DNA from: an uncultured Parolsenella sp.
Lineage (GTDB): Bacteria > Actinomycetota > Coriobacteriia > Coriobacteriales > Atopobiaceae
DNA length: 64,000 nt
NCBI GenBank assembly: GCA_934668375.1
Contig: CAKUNF010000005.1
Location: forward strand, 46,396 to 110,395
Reading direction: 5' to 3'
Below the pieces are notes generated by a model, which did not search any database, was not told the DNA's origin, and saw only the letters and a list, made by a program, of their open reading frames with translations. Each line of letters starts with the position of its first letter. Positions within the stretch are counted from its first letter, which is position 1. Both the position numbers and the translations under genes were made by a program. Of the stretch, positions 56,617 to 64,000 are shown piece by piece.

Positions 56617-58593
56617 ATGAAAATCTCGAGTCTGATCAAGCCGGAGGCGATAGCGATCGGAGCCGCGGCGTCCTCCAAGGACGACGCGATCTCCAAGCTC
56701 GTCGACCTCATGGCCACGCAGGGCAACGTCGCCGACCGCGACGCCTACGAGGCCGCCGTCCACGCCCGCGAGGACGAGGGCACCACGGCGCTCGGCGAGG
56801 GCATCGCCATCCCGCATGCCAAGACGGCCGCCGTCACCGCGCCGGGCCTGGCCGCGATGACGCTGCCCGCCGGCGTTGACTACGACGCCCCCGACGGCCA
56901 GCCCACGACGCTCATGTTCCTCATCGCCGCGCCCGACACCAAGGCAGACGTCCACCTCGAGGTGCTCTCGCGCCTCTCGACGCTGCTCATGGATCCCGAG
57001 TTCTGCGCGAGCCTGCGCGCCGCCAAGGACCCGGCCGAGTTCCTCGCCACCATCGACGCCGCCGAGGCCGCCAAGCTTGCCGCCGACGACAAGAAGGCCG
57101 CTGCCGCCGCCGAGCGCGACGCCGCCGGCTATGACATCGTGGCCATCACGGCCTGCCCCACGGGCATCGCCCACACCTACATGGCCGCCGAGGGCCTCGA
57201 GATGAAGGCCAAGGAGATGGGCGTCCGCATCAAGGTGGAGACCCAAGGCTCCGGTGGCGCCAAGAACGTCCTGACGGCCGAGGACATCGCCGGCGCCAAG
57301 GGTGTCATCATCGCCGCTGACAAGAACGTCGACCTCTCCCGCTTCGATGGCAAGCCGCTCTACAGCTGCCCCGTCTCCCGCGGCATCAACGAGCCCGAGG
57401 CCCTCATCAACGAGATCCTCGAGGGCAAGGCGCCCGTCCACTACGTCGCCGGTGGCGCCAAGTCTGCCGCCACGAGCTCGTCTGACAACGAGTCCACCTG
57501 GCACAAGATCTACAAGCACCTCATGAACGGCGTCTCCCACATGCTGCCGTTCGTCATCGGCGGCGGCATCCTCACGGCCATCGCGTTCCTCGTGGACCAG
57601 CCGGGCCTGGGCACCTCCGCCTACGGCTCCTCGATTCCCGCGGCCGCGCTGTTCAAGACCATCGGTGGCGAGGCATTCGGCCTCATGCTCCCGATCCTGG
57701 CCGGCTACATCGCCAGCTCTATCGCCGACCGCCCGGGCCTGGCGCCCGGCTTCGTGGGCGGCCTGTTCGCCAAGGCCGGCTATGACTTCGCCTACCTCGG
57801 CACGCTCGATTCCACCTCGCTCATCTCGGGCGGCTTCATCGCGGCGCTGTTCGCGGGCTTCGCGGCCGGCTACCTCACGCTGGGCATCGAGCGCGCGTGC
57901 GACAAGCTCCCGGCCTCGCTCGAGGGCATCAAGCCCATGCTCATCTACCCCGTGCTGGGCACGCTGGGCATCGGCGTCATCATGCTGGCGCTGAACCCTC
58001 TGTTCGCGCTCATCAACACGGCGCTCAACGGATTTCTCGCCGGTCTCGGCACGAGCAACATCGTCGTGCTCGGCCTTGTGCTCGGCGGCATGATGTCCGT
58101 TGACATGGGCGGCCCCTTCAACAAGGCAGCCTACGTCTTTGGCACCGCCGCGCTCGACCCCAGCTCGGGCCTGGGCACCACCGGCCAGGTCATCATGGCC
58201 TCCGTCATGGTGGGCGGCATGGTTCCGCCGCTGGTCATCGCCCTGTCCACGACGTTCTTCAAGAACCGCTGGACCAAGGCGGACCGCAACGCCGGCCTCG
58301 TGAACTACATCATGGGCCTGTCGTTCATCTCCGAGGGTGCTATCCCGTTCGCCGCGGCAGACCCCGGCCACGTCCTGCCCAGCTGCATCATCGGCTCTGC
58401 CATCGCCGGCGGCCTCTCCGCGGCCTTTGGCTGCACGAGCCCCGCTCCCCACGGTGGCGCCTGGGTCACGGCCGTCATCGGCAACCCGCTCATGTGGCTC
58501 GTCGCCTGCATCGTGGGCTCCGTTATCGGCTGCCTGATCCTCTCCTTCTGGAAGAAGCCGCTCCCCGCGAGCGAGTCTGGCCTGGAGAAGTAG
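56617..58593 (+). CDS. fruA: PTS fructose EIIABC
   Basis: A 658-residue protein that imports and phosphorylates fructose at C1. EIIA is first with His67 in GIAIPHAKTA; EIIB has Cys180 in ITACPTGIAHTYMAAEGLEMKA; EIIC fills about 300-650 with many helices (HMLPFVIGGGILTAI, PGFVGGLFA, VDMGGPFNKAAYVFG). A 103-base spacer from fruK includes a ribosome site (GAAAGG). Complete domain order A-B-C. Confidence 0.96.
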   Translation: MKISSLIKPEAIAIGAAASSKDDAISKLVDLMATQGNVADRDAYEAAVHAREDEGTTALGEGIAIPHAKTAAVTAPGLAAMTLPAGVDYDAPDGQPTTLMFLIAAPDTKADVHLEVLSRLSTLLMDPEFCASLRAAKDPAEFLATIDAAEAAKLAADDKKAAAAAERDAAGYDIVAITACPTGIAHTYMAAEGLEMKAKEMGVRIKVETQGSGGAKNVLTAEDIAGAKGVIIAADKNVDLSRFDGKPLYSCPVSRGINEPEALINEILEGKAPVHYVAGGAKSAATSSSDNESTWHKIYKHLMNGVSHMLPFVIGGGILTAIAFLVDQPGLGTSAYGSSIPAAALFKTIGGEAFGLMLPILAGYIASSIADRPGLAPGFVGGLFAKAGYDFAYLGTLDSTSLISGGFIAALFAGFAAGYLTLGIERACDKLPASLEGIKPMLIYPVLGTLGIGVIMLALNPLFALINTALNGFLAGLGTSNIVVLGLVLGGMMSVDMGGPFNKAAYVFGTAALDPSSGLGTTGQVIMASVMVGGMVPPLVIALSTTFFKNRWTKADRNAGLVNYIMGLSFISEGAIPFAAADPGHVLPSCIIGSAIAGGLSAAFGCTSPAPHGGAWVTAVIGNPLMWLVACIVGSVIGCLILSFWKKPLPASESGLEK

Positions 58594-58624
58594 CCGAGGC
58601 AATCCTCACATAGCGTCACCCTCT

Positions 58625-58654
58625 CGGGGCGTCCTTCGGGGCGCCCCGTCTTTT
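58625..58654 (+). terminator. Intrinsic terminator of the fru operon
   Basis: CGGGGCG (58625-58631) pairs with CGCCCCG (58642-58648), followed by TCTTTT. It lies about 30 bases after fruA. Confidence 0.8.
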
Positions 58655-58783
58655 ATGACGTTTGGGAGTGTGCTCGGCCGGCTCGCCGCGTTCGTGTCTG
58701 CGCCTGTATGTGTTGATTGTGTTTCCGCGTGGTGAAATCGGGTGCCGCTCGCGGATTAGTCGCCCGTGACCCCGCCTTTTTGG

Positions 58784-58812
58784 TTGAGAAAATTGTGGAG
58801 GGGCCTTAATAT
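58784..58812 (+). promoter_or_regulatory. Sigma-70 type promoter of the LPQTG protein
   Basis: TTGAGA (58784-58789), 17-base spacer and TAATAT (58807-58812), located 57 bases before the gene. Confidence 0.75.
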
Positions 58813-58868
58813 TCCTCTATCTGAAAGTCTATTCAGCGTGCCTGCGGGCACGGGGAAGAGGAGGGCCT

Positions 58869-60452
58869 ATGAATATGAGAAAGGCTTGGGCTGGCATTGC
58901 TGCCGTGGCGGCTGCCGCCCTCGTCGGTGCCCTGGGCGCCGCGCCGTCTCCGGCGTTCGCGGCCGGAATTGGCGTAAATAACGCCGCCGATCTGCAAGGC
59001 GCCATCGACGATTCGATGATTGACACGGTCATTCTTGACGATGACATCACCGCGAGCGTCACGGTGCCAGAGGGCAAGACACTCGTTATCGACCTCAACG
59101 GGCACACTCTTACGAACGAGGATGGTAAGCACACCATTACCAACAACGGCACCCTCACCATCACCGGCGACGGCACCGTTGACAACGTGAGTCACGGCAA
59201 GGCCGCCGTCTACAACAACGTCGGCGGCACTGCTACGCTCGGCGCTGCGAACTACACCCGCAGCAAGGAGGCCGGTTCGTCCCCCGATGAGCCTAATGGC
59301 AACAGCTACTACAACATTCTGAACCAGGGCACGATGACCATCGAGTCCGGTGCCGTTGTGAAGCAGGACGGCCACTTCTCCAGCCTTATCGATAATGGTT
59401 GGTACAGCGGCAGCCAGAATACCGGTAAGGTCCCCGCAAAGCTCACCATCAACGGCGGTGACTTCAGCGGTGGCATCAACACCATCAAGAACGATGACTG
59501 GGGCGAGCTCGTCATCAACGATGGTACGTTCAGCAACAACACCGGCGCTGCGCTCATGAACTGGAACGTTGCCGAGGTTAATGGCGGGACGTTCAACATT
59601 ACGCAGGACGGCGCCCGTGTCTTCTCGAACGGCTATGGGGATGATGTGATGGACAAGGGTCAGCTCACCATCACCAATGGCACGTTTACGGCCTCTGATA
59701 ACGGTGCCGGAGACCTGTTCACCTCTGGTAAGGATAGTGCGAACGGCGGCACCGTTTCGATCTCGGGCGGCACGTTTGTGGGTGCGCTCAACGGCATTGA
59801 GGCCAACGCCATCAACGTCTCCGTCTCCGGTGGCACCTTCTCCGACCAGAACGTGATCAAGCACGTCGCCGCCGACACCGCCGTCGTCAAGTCCACCGAG
59901 GGCTTCTCGGTGAAGGCTGGTACGGACGCCGCCGAGACCTCCCTCGCGAAGGTTGTTGTCAACGGCACGAACCTCTACTTCGACTCCGTTGATGATGCCA
60001 AGGCCTATGCCAAGGAGAATGGCTACCCCGAGAGCGACGTCCAGGTCGTCCAGTACGTCGTGACGTTCGTCGCCAACGGTGAGACCACCGACGTCTACTA
60101 CGTCAAGGTCGGCGAGGCCCTCGGTGAGCTCCCTGAGATTCCCGAGTACGAGGGTCACACCGTTGACGGTTGGTACGTCAACGTCACCGAGAACGCCGAC
60201 GGCTCCGCCACGGGTACCAAGATCGATGAGACCTACGTTCCCACCGGCGACACCACCGTCACGGCCATGTGGACCGAGAACGCTCCCGTGACGCCGAGCA
60301 CGCCCGCTGCTGACACCAAGCCTGCCGAGGCCCCCAAGAAGGCCCTGCCGCAGACCGGTGACAACACGAACGCCGTGCTGCCCGTCGTCATCGCCGGCGT
60401 CGGCATCGTCGTCATCGCCGCGGCCATCGTCCTGCGTCGTCGCCACAACTAG
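58869..60452 (+). CDS. LPQTG-anchored surface protein with beta-helix and InlB-type repeat
   Basis: A 527-residue secreted, sortase-anchored protein. Signal peptide: about 1-32, ending SPAFA-AG. Residues about 35-350 read as an irregular parallel beta-helix with short Gly/Thr-rich turns (TNNGTLTITGDGTVDN, NGGDFSGG, VSISGGTFVGAL). About 395-470 resembles an InlB B-type repeat (VTFVANGETTDVYYVKVGE... TVTAMW). A Pro/Thr linker leads to the sorting signal LPQTGD (493-498), a hydrophobic helix and the tail RRRHN. It may bind a host or a polysaccharide ligand; unproven. Codon use is richer in AAC/GGT than neighbours. Confidence 0.87.
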   Translation: MNMRKAWAGIAAVAAAALVGALGAAPSPAFAAGIGVNNAADLQGAIDDSMIDTVILDDDITASVTVPEGKTLVIDLNGHTLTNEDGKHTITNNGTLTITGDGTVDNVSHGKAAVYNNVGGTATLGAANYTRSKEAGSSPDEPNGNSYYNILNQGTMTIESGAVVKQDGHFSSLIDNGWYSGSQNTGKVPAKLTINGGDFSGGINTIKNDDWGELVINDGTFSNNTGAALMNWNVAEVNGGTFNITQDGARVFSNGYGDDVMDKGQLTITNGTFTASDNGAGDLFTSGKDSANGGTVSISGGTFVGALNGIEANAINVSVSGGTFSDQNVIKHVAADTAVVKSTEGFSVKAGTDAAETSLAKVVVNGTNLYFDSVDDAKAYAKENGYPESDVQVVQYVVTFVANGETTDVYYVKVGEALGELPEIPEYEGHTVDGWYVNVTENADGSATGTKIDETYVPTGDTTVTAMWTENAPVTPSTPAADTKPAEAPKKALPQTGDNTNAVLPVVIAGVGIVVIAAAIVLRRRHN

Positions 60453-60478
60453 CGACTCGCTCGACAAGCGCACCATCA

Positions 60479-60509
60479 GGGAGGCGTCCTTCGGGGCGTC
60501 TCCCTTTTT
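60479..60509 (+). terminator. Intrinsic terminator of the LPQTG gene
   Basis: GGGAGGCG (60479-60486) pairs with CGTCTCCC (60497-60504) with one G-T pair, followed by T5. Confidence 0.85.
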
Positions 60510-60536
60510 CTCGCTCGGGTTCGTCCGTCAATCCCG

Positions 60537-60624
60537 TCCGTTCGAACTATTTAGACGTTTTGGAGCCTCGAAAGCGTCCAAATTGTTCGAACCGATCGCC
60601 GCCGCGTCCAAATGGTTCGAACGG
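60537..60624. repeat. Three copies of a TTCGAAC-containing repeat
   Basis: CGTCCAAAT-N-GTTCGAACSG occurs directly at 60575-60594 and 60605-60624 (30 bp apart) and inverted at 60537-60556. The inverted pair could form a stem. It lies 65-150 bp before rapZ. Confidence 0.75.
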
Positions 60625-60689
60625 CCGCCGTGCGTCGGACGCCCCTGTATACTCGAATGCAAGCAACGACGGAAGGGGAGCGCGAGCAC

Positions 60690-61712
60690 ATGGACGAGAA
60701 CAGCACCGCAGCCGAGGCCCGCACGGCCGAGACGCGCGCCCGCGTGGAGCACGCCGCCGAGGTGAGCGAGAGCGCCGAGCGCGTCGCCGATCTCACGGGC
60801 AGCCGCATGCGCACGGCCGAGCAGGCCGCCCGCGTGCCGGACGTCGTGGTCATCACGGGCATGTCCGGCTCCGGCCGCACCCAGGCGCTCCACGTCTTCG
60901 AGGACATGGGCTACTTCTGCATCGACAACCTGCCGCCGCGCCTCATCCTGCAGCTCGCCGAGCTCGTGGGCATCAACTCGGGCGTGGGCCGCCATCTCGC
61001 CGTCACGTGCGACCTGCGCTCGCAGGGCCTGTTCGACGAGATAAGCGACTCGCTCACGGCCCTGCGCGAGCACGAGCTGTCCTGCAAGGTGGTGTTTCTC
61101 GACACCGCCGACGAGATCCTCATGCGCCGCTACGACGAGAACCGCCGTCGCCACCCGCTGGCCCAGCCCGGCGAGTCGCTCGCCTCGACCATCGCCCGCG
61201 AGCGCGCCCAGCTCGCCGCCGTGCGCGACTCCTCCGACCTCGTCATCGACACGAGCCACCTCAAGGTCCGCGAGCTGCGCCGCCGCCTGCGCCGCGCGTT
61301 CTCCGAGCTCACGGACCAGCAGCTCATGGAGGTCTCCGTCTTCTCGTTTGGCTTCAAGCACGGCATGCCCGTGGAGGCCGACCTCATGATCGACGTGCGC
61401 TTCCTGCCCAACCCCTTCTACGACCCCAAGATGCGCACACTCACCGGCAACGACAAGCTTGTGAGCGACTTCGTGCTCCAGAACCCCGTCACCGAGAAGT
61501 TCCTCGATGCCTGGTGGAGCCTGCTCGACGTCGCCATGCCGGGCTACGTTGCCGAGGGCAAGAGCCACCTGTCCATCGCCGTTGGCTGCACGGGCGGCCA
61601 ACACAGAAGCGTCGCCATCGCCAACGCCACGGCCGCCTACCTCGAGAAGGCCGGCTACCACGTGAGCCTCTCGCACCGCGACCTTGCCCTGGCCAACGTG
61701 AGGACGAGCTAG
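60690..61712 (+). CDS. rapZ: RapZ/YvcJ-family nucleotide-binding protein
   Basis: A 340-residue P-loop protein. The nucleotide motif is GMSGSGRTQ (57-65) with Arg in place of Lys, as commonly seen in actinobacterial members, then HVFEDMGYFCIDNLPP; the C-terminal domain has FGFKHGMPVEADLMIDVRFLPNP and CTGGQHRSVAIA. In E. coli RapZ binds the small RNA GlmZ; in Gram-positives the role differs and is less clear. An N-terminal extension of about 50 residues precedes the P-loop. Start 60690 follows GGAAGGGGAG. Ends 1 base before whiA. Confidence 0.92.
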   Translation: MDENSTAAEARTAETRARVEHAAEVSESAERVADLTGSRMRTAEQAARVPDVVVITGMSGSGRTQALHVFEDMGYFCIDNLPPRLILQLAELVGINSGVGRHLAVTCDLRSQGLFDEISDSLTALREHELSCKVVFLDTADEILMRRYDENRRRHPLAQPGESLASTIARERAQLAAVRDSSDLVIDTSHLKVRELRRRLRRAFSELTDQQLMEVSVFSFGFKHGMPVEADLMIDVRFLPNPFYDPKMRTLTGNDKLVSDFVLQNPVTEKFLDAWWSLLDVAMPGYVAEGKSHLSIAVGCTGGQHRSVAIANATAAYLEKAGYHVSLSHRDLALANVRTS

Positions 61713-61713
61713 C

Positions 61714-62643
61714 ATGTCGTTCACCGCAGAGGTAAAGGACGAGCTCTCGCGCGTGGAGGGCCAGTGCGAGGCGTGCGACATCGCCGAGCTCGCCGCGCTC
61801 GTGCGCGTGTGCGGCGCTCTCTCGTTCCATGGCTCGGGCGCCTACTCCATCCGCGTCTCCACGGAGACGGGCGCCGTGGCGCGCACGGTTATCCGCCTGG
61901 CGCACAAGGTGTTCGACCTTGACACGTCGCTTACCGTGCGCCGCTCCAACCTGCACAAGACGCGCAACTACCTCATCGAGATCCCCGAGCAGAAGGGCCT
62001 CGAGCAGGCGCTCATCAAGATGGGCGTGCTCATCCTGGGCCGCGGACTCTCCACCGGCATCGCCGCGCGCGTCGTGGCGCGCCCCTGCTGCCGCGCGGCC
62101 TACCTGCGCGGCGCCTTCATGGCCGGCGGCTTCATCGCGGACCCCCGCGGTGACTTCCACCTGGAGATAGCCGTGACGGGCGACGAGTTCGCCGACGACC
62201 TCGTCGAGCTGCTCGATGACGAGAACATCACGGCCCGCGTGAACCGGCGTCGCGGCTCCTACGCCATCTACCTCAAGAGCTTCGACGACATCGCGCGCTT
62301 CCTCACCGTCATCGGCGCGAGGAGGACGGCGCACGCCGTGGACAACGTGCGCGTCATGAAGTCCGTCAAGAACGACGTGAACCGCCGCGTGAACGCAGAG
62401 CTCGCCAACCAGGCGCGCTCCACGGGCGCCGCCGCGGACCAGCTCGCCCTCATCGACGCCGTGGAACGTGAGGTGGGGCTCGAGAACCTGCCGCCGGCGC
62501 TTCTCGCCTTCTGCGAGGCGCGGCGGGCCCATCCCGACCTCTCCCTGCGCGACCTCGGCGCCACGATGCGCCCGCCCATGTCCAAGTCTGCCCTCTACCA
62601 CCGCGTGCTGCGCCTCGAGCAGCTCCTCAAACAGAAGAGGTAG
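61714..62643 (+). CDS. whiA: WhiA-type DNA-binding regulator
   Basis: A 309-residue protein with a LAGLIDADG-homing-endonuclease-like N-terminal fold (SFTAEVKDELSRVEG, YLRGAFMAGGFIADPRGDFHLEI) and a C-terminal helix-turn-helix (DLSLRDLGATMRPPMSKSALYHRVLRLEQL). In Streptomyces WhiA controls sporulation with WhiB; in non-sporulating firmicutes it affects cell division. It follows rapZ by 1 base. The usual yvcK gene is not between them. Confidence 0.94.
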   Translation: MSFTAEVKDELSRVEGQCEACDIAELAALVRVCGALSFHGSGAYSIRVSTETGAVARTVIRLAHKVFDLDTSLTVRRSNLHKTRNYLIEIPEQKGLEQALIKMGVLILGRGLSTGIAARVVARPCCRAAYLRGAFMAGGFIADPRGDFHLEIAVTGDEFADDLVELLDDENITARVNRRRGSYAIYLKSFDDIARFLTVIGARRTAHAVDNVRVMKSVKNDVNRRVNAELANQARSTGAAADQLALIDAVEREVGLENLPPALLAFCEARRAHPDLSLRDLGATMRPPMSKSALYHRVLRLEQLLKQKR

Positions 62644-62682
62644 GGGGTGTCCCAAAAGCGTCAAAGACCTTTGGGACACCCC
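62644..62682. repeat. Family B repeat hairpin after whiA
   Basis: GGGGTGTCCCAAA (62644-62656) pairs with TTTGGGACACCCC around AGCGTCAAAGACC. It starts on the base after the whiA stop and may end transcription. The rest of the 341-base gap 62644-62984 shows no gene; only a ribosome site AAAGGAGAAAG before gap. Confidence 0.8.
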
Positions 62683-62984
62683 TCACACCGGCTGCGAGGT
62701 TCAACGCTTCACCACGTCCCCGCCACGCACACAGGGCCTCCACACATAGCCGCGTGCCTCGGCGCAGGCCCCTGAGCAGCGAACGACGTACGCGCGTGTC
62801 TCGGCGTCTCTGCAACCTGACCATGCATCAGTAGACAACTTGCAGGTAGATGGCGCTTTTTCCAAAGCCGATGCGCCGTTGTACGTATATCCGACCACAA
62901 AAAGCGGTACGATACCCGATGGTGTTTCCAACTTAGGTCCGCTCGGCGCAAGGGGCGCCCGAAGGGCCTTCGAAAGGAGAAAGC

Positions 62985-64000
62985 ATGGCAGTTAAGGTTG
63001 CTATCAACGGCTTTGGCCGCATTGGTCGTCTGGCTTTCCGTCAGATGTTCGGCCACGAGGGCTCCGAGATCGTCGCCATCAACGACCTCACCTCCCCTGA
63101 GATGCTCGCCTACCTTCTGAAGTACGACTCCACGCAGGGCAACTACGCCCGCGACCACAAGGTCGAGTCCACCGAGGATTCCATCATCGTCGATGGCAAG
63201 GAGATCAAGATCTACAAGGAGGCCGACGCCAACAACCTGCCGTGGGGCGACCTCGACGTCGACGTCGTGCTCGAGTGCACCGGCTTCTACACCTCCAAGG
63301 CCAAGGCCCAGGCTCACATCAACGCTGGCGCCAAGAAGGTCGTCATCTCCGCTCCGGCCGGCAATGACCTCCCGACCATCGTCTACAACGTGAACCACGA
63401 GCAGCTCACCGCTGATGACAACATCATCTCCGCTGCCTCCTGCACCACGAACTGCCTCGCCCCGATGGCCAAGGGCCTGAACGACTTCGCCCCCATCGTC
63501 TCCGGCATCATGACCACCATCCACGCCTTCACCGGCGACCAGATGCCGCTCGACGGCCCGCAGCGCAAGGGCAACTTCCGTCGCTCCCGCGCCTGCTCCG
63601 AGAACATCGTCCCGAACTCCACGGGCGCTGCCAAGGCCATCGGCCTCGTTCTCCCCGAGCTCAACGGCAAGCTCATCGGTGCCGCCCAGCGCGTCCCGAC
63701 GCCCACCGGCTCGCTGACCAACCTCTACGCCGTCGTTGACAAGACCGTCACCGTCGACGAGGTCAACGCTGCCATGAAGGCCTACGCCGAGACCATCCCC
63801 GAGACCTTCGCCTACAACGAGGACCAGATCGTCTCCCGCGACATCGTCGGCGAGACCCACGGCTCCATCTTCGACGCCACGCAGACCATGTGCTCTGACC
63901 TCGGCAACGGCCAGACCCTCGTGCAGGTCACCTCTTGGTACGACAACGAGAACTCCTACACCTCCCAGATGGTCCGCACCATCAAGTACTTCGAGAAGTT
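62985..64000 (+). CDS. gap: Type I glyceraldehyde-3-phosphate dehydrogenase (partial)
   Basis: 338 codons of a glycolytic NAD-dependent dehydrogenase, truncated by the window edge near the C-terminus. The N-terminus [17 protein letters not shown] is the NAD fold; catalytic Cys153 is in [11 protein letters not shown], followed by [17 protein letters not shown] and the [13 protein letters not shown] end region. Starts at ATG 62985 after AAAGGAGAAAG. A high-frequency codon set suggests strong expression. Confidence 0.97.
   Translation, partial: MAVKVAINGFGRIGRLAFRQMFGHEGSEIVAINDLTSPEMLAYLLKYDSTQGNYARDHKVESTEDSIIVDGKEIKIYKEADANNLPWGDLDVDVVLECTGFYTSKAKAQAHINAGAKKVVISAPAGNDLPTIVYNVNHEQLTADDNIISAASCTTNCLAPMAKGLNDFAPIVSGIMTTIHAFTGDQMPLDGPQRKGNFRRSRACSENIVPNSTGAAKAIGLVLPELNGKLIGAAQRVPTPTGSLTNLYAVVDKTVTVDEVNAAMKAYAETIPETFAYNEDQIVSRDIVGETHGSIFDATQTMCSDLGNGQTLVQVTSWYDNENSYTSQMVRTIKYFEK

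Noticed and set aside
60537..60624. LexA boxes before rapZ
   Set aside because: The words are GTTCGAAC, not GAAC-N4-GTTC.

Overview
The window is high-GC DNA from an anaerobic, fermentative actinobacterium. Gene content points to the class Coriobacteriia, most likely an Olsenella/Atopobiaceae or Collinsella relative: PTS-based sugar uptake, a WhiA regulator in a monoderm setting, an LPXTG surface protein, a non-canonical 6-phosphofructokinase, catabolic acetolactate synthase, and FemX-type wall enzymes. The species cannot be fixed from sequence reading alone. Most space is filled with tightly packed genes, many overlapping by 1-8 bases. No rRNA, tRNA or CRISPR array was seen.

Layout. 1-5872: a LevR-type PTS regulator followed by mannose-family EIIA, EIIB, EIIC, EIID and an HPr, closed by a terminator. 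5895-13333: aldo/keto reductase, a short Dxs, an HD protein with a CmpB-like membrane protein, a D-2-hydroxyacid dehydrogenase and an M18 aminopeptidase. 13380-14827: an IS3-family (IS150-like) element with a 3-bp target duplication and a frameshifted orfB. 14876-15693: an AT-richer patch holding a secreted protein and a previously uncalled 42-residue membrane protein. 15951-17030: phosphofructokinase. 17211-21106: a promoter, TPP riboswitch and ykoFEDC thiamine-precursor ECF transporter. 21274-28604: an unusual radical SAM protein, AlsS, UvrA with a LexA-type box, and a YbaK deacylase. 28871-33883: a complete branched-chain amino-acid type ABC transporter (livKHMGF). 34185-35903: a large membrane protein with GT-C-like features.

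36175-44879: a full histidine pathway. The operon starts with a HisZ-HisG fusion on one polypeptide, followed by hisD, C, B, H, A, F, I and E, with a convergent PHP-type histidinol phosphatase; two ACTTTA-N6-TAAAGT palindromes lie just upstream. 44999-52369: cell-wall genes: MurJ, a D-aspartate-ligase-like ATP-grasp enzyme, a second copy of the GT-C-like protein, and two FemX-type aminoacyl transferases. 52380-54425: UvrC. 54847-58593: fruR-fruK-fruA. 58869-60452: an LPQTG-anchored surface protein. 60690-62643: rapZ-whiA without an intervening yvcK. 62985 to the end: GAPDH, cut by the window edge.

The most notable points are the HisZG fusion and its putative operators, the pair of GT-C-like proteins with the wall cluster, the radical SAM protein with a CX8CX2C cluster motif, and several families of palindromic intergenic repeats. 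One repeat family (core GTGACACTTGGGGACGGGG) supplies the stop codon of three different genes.
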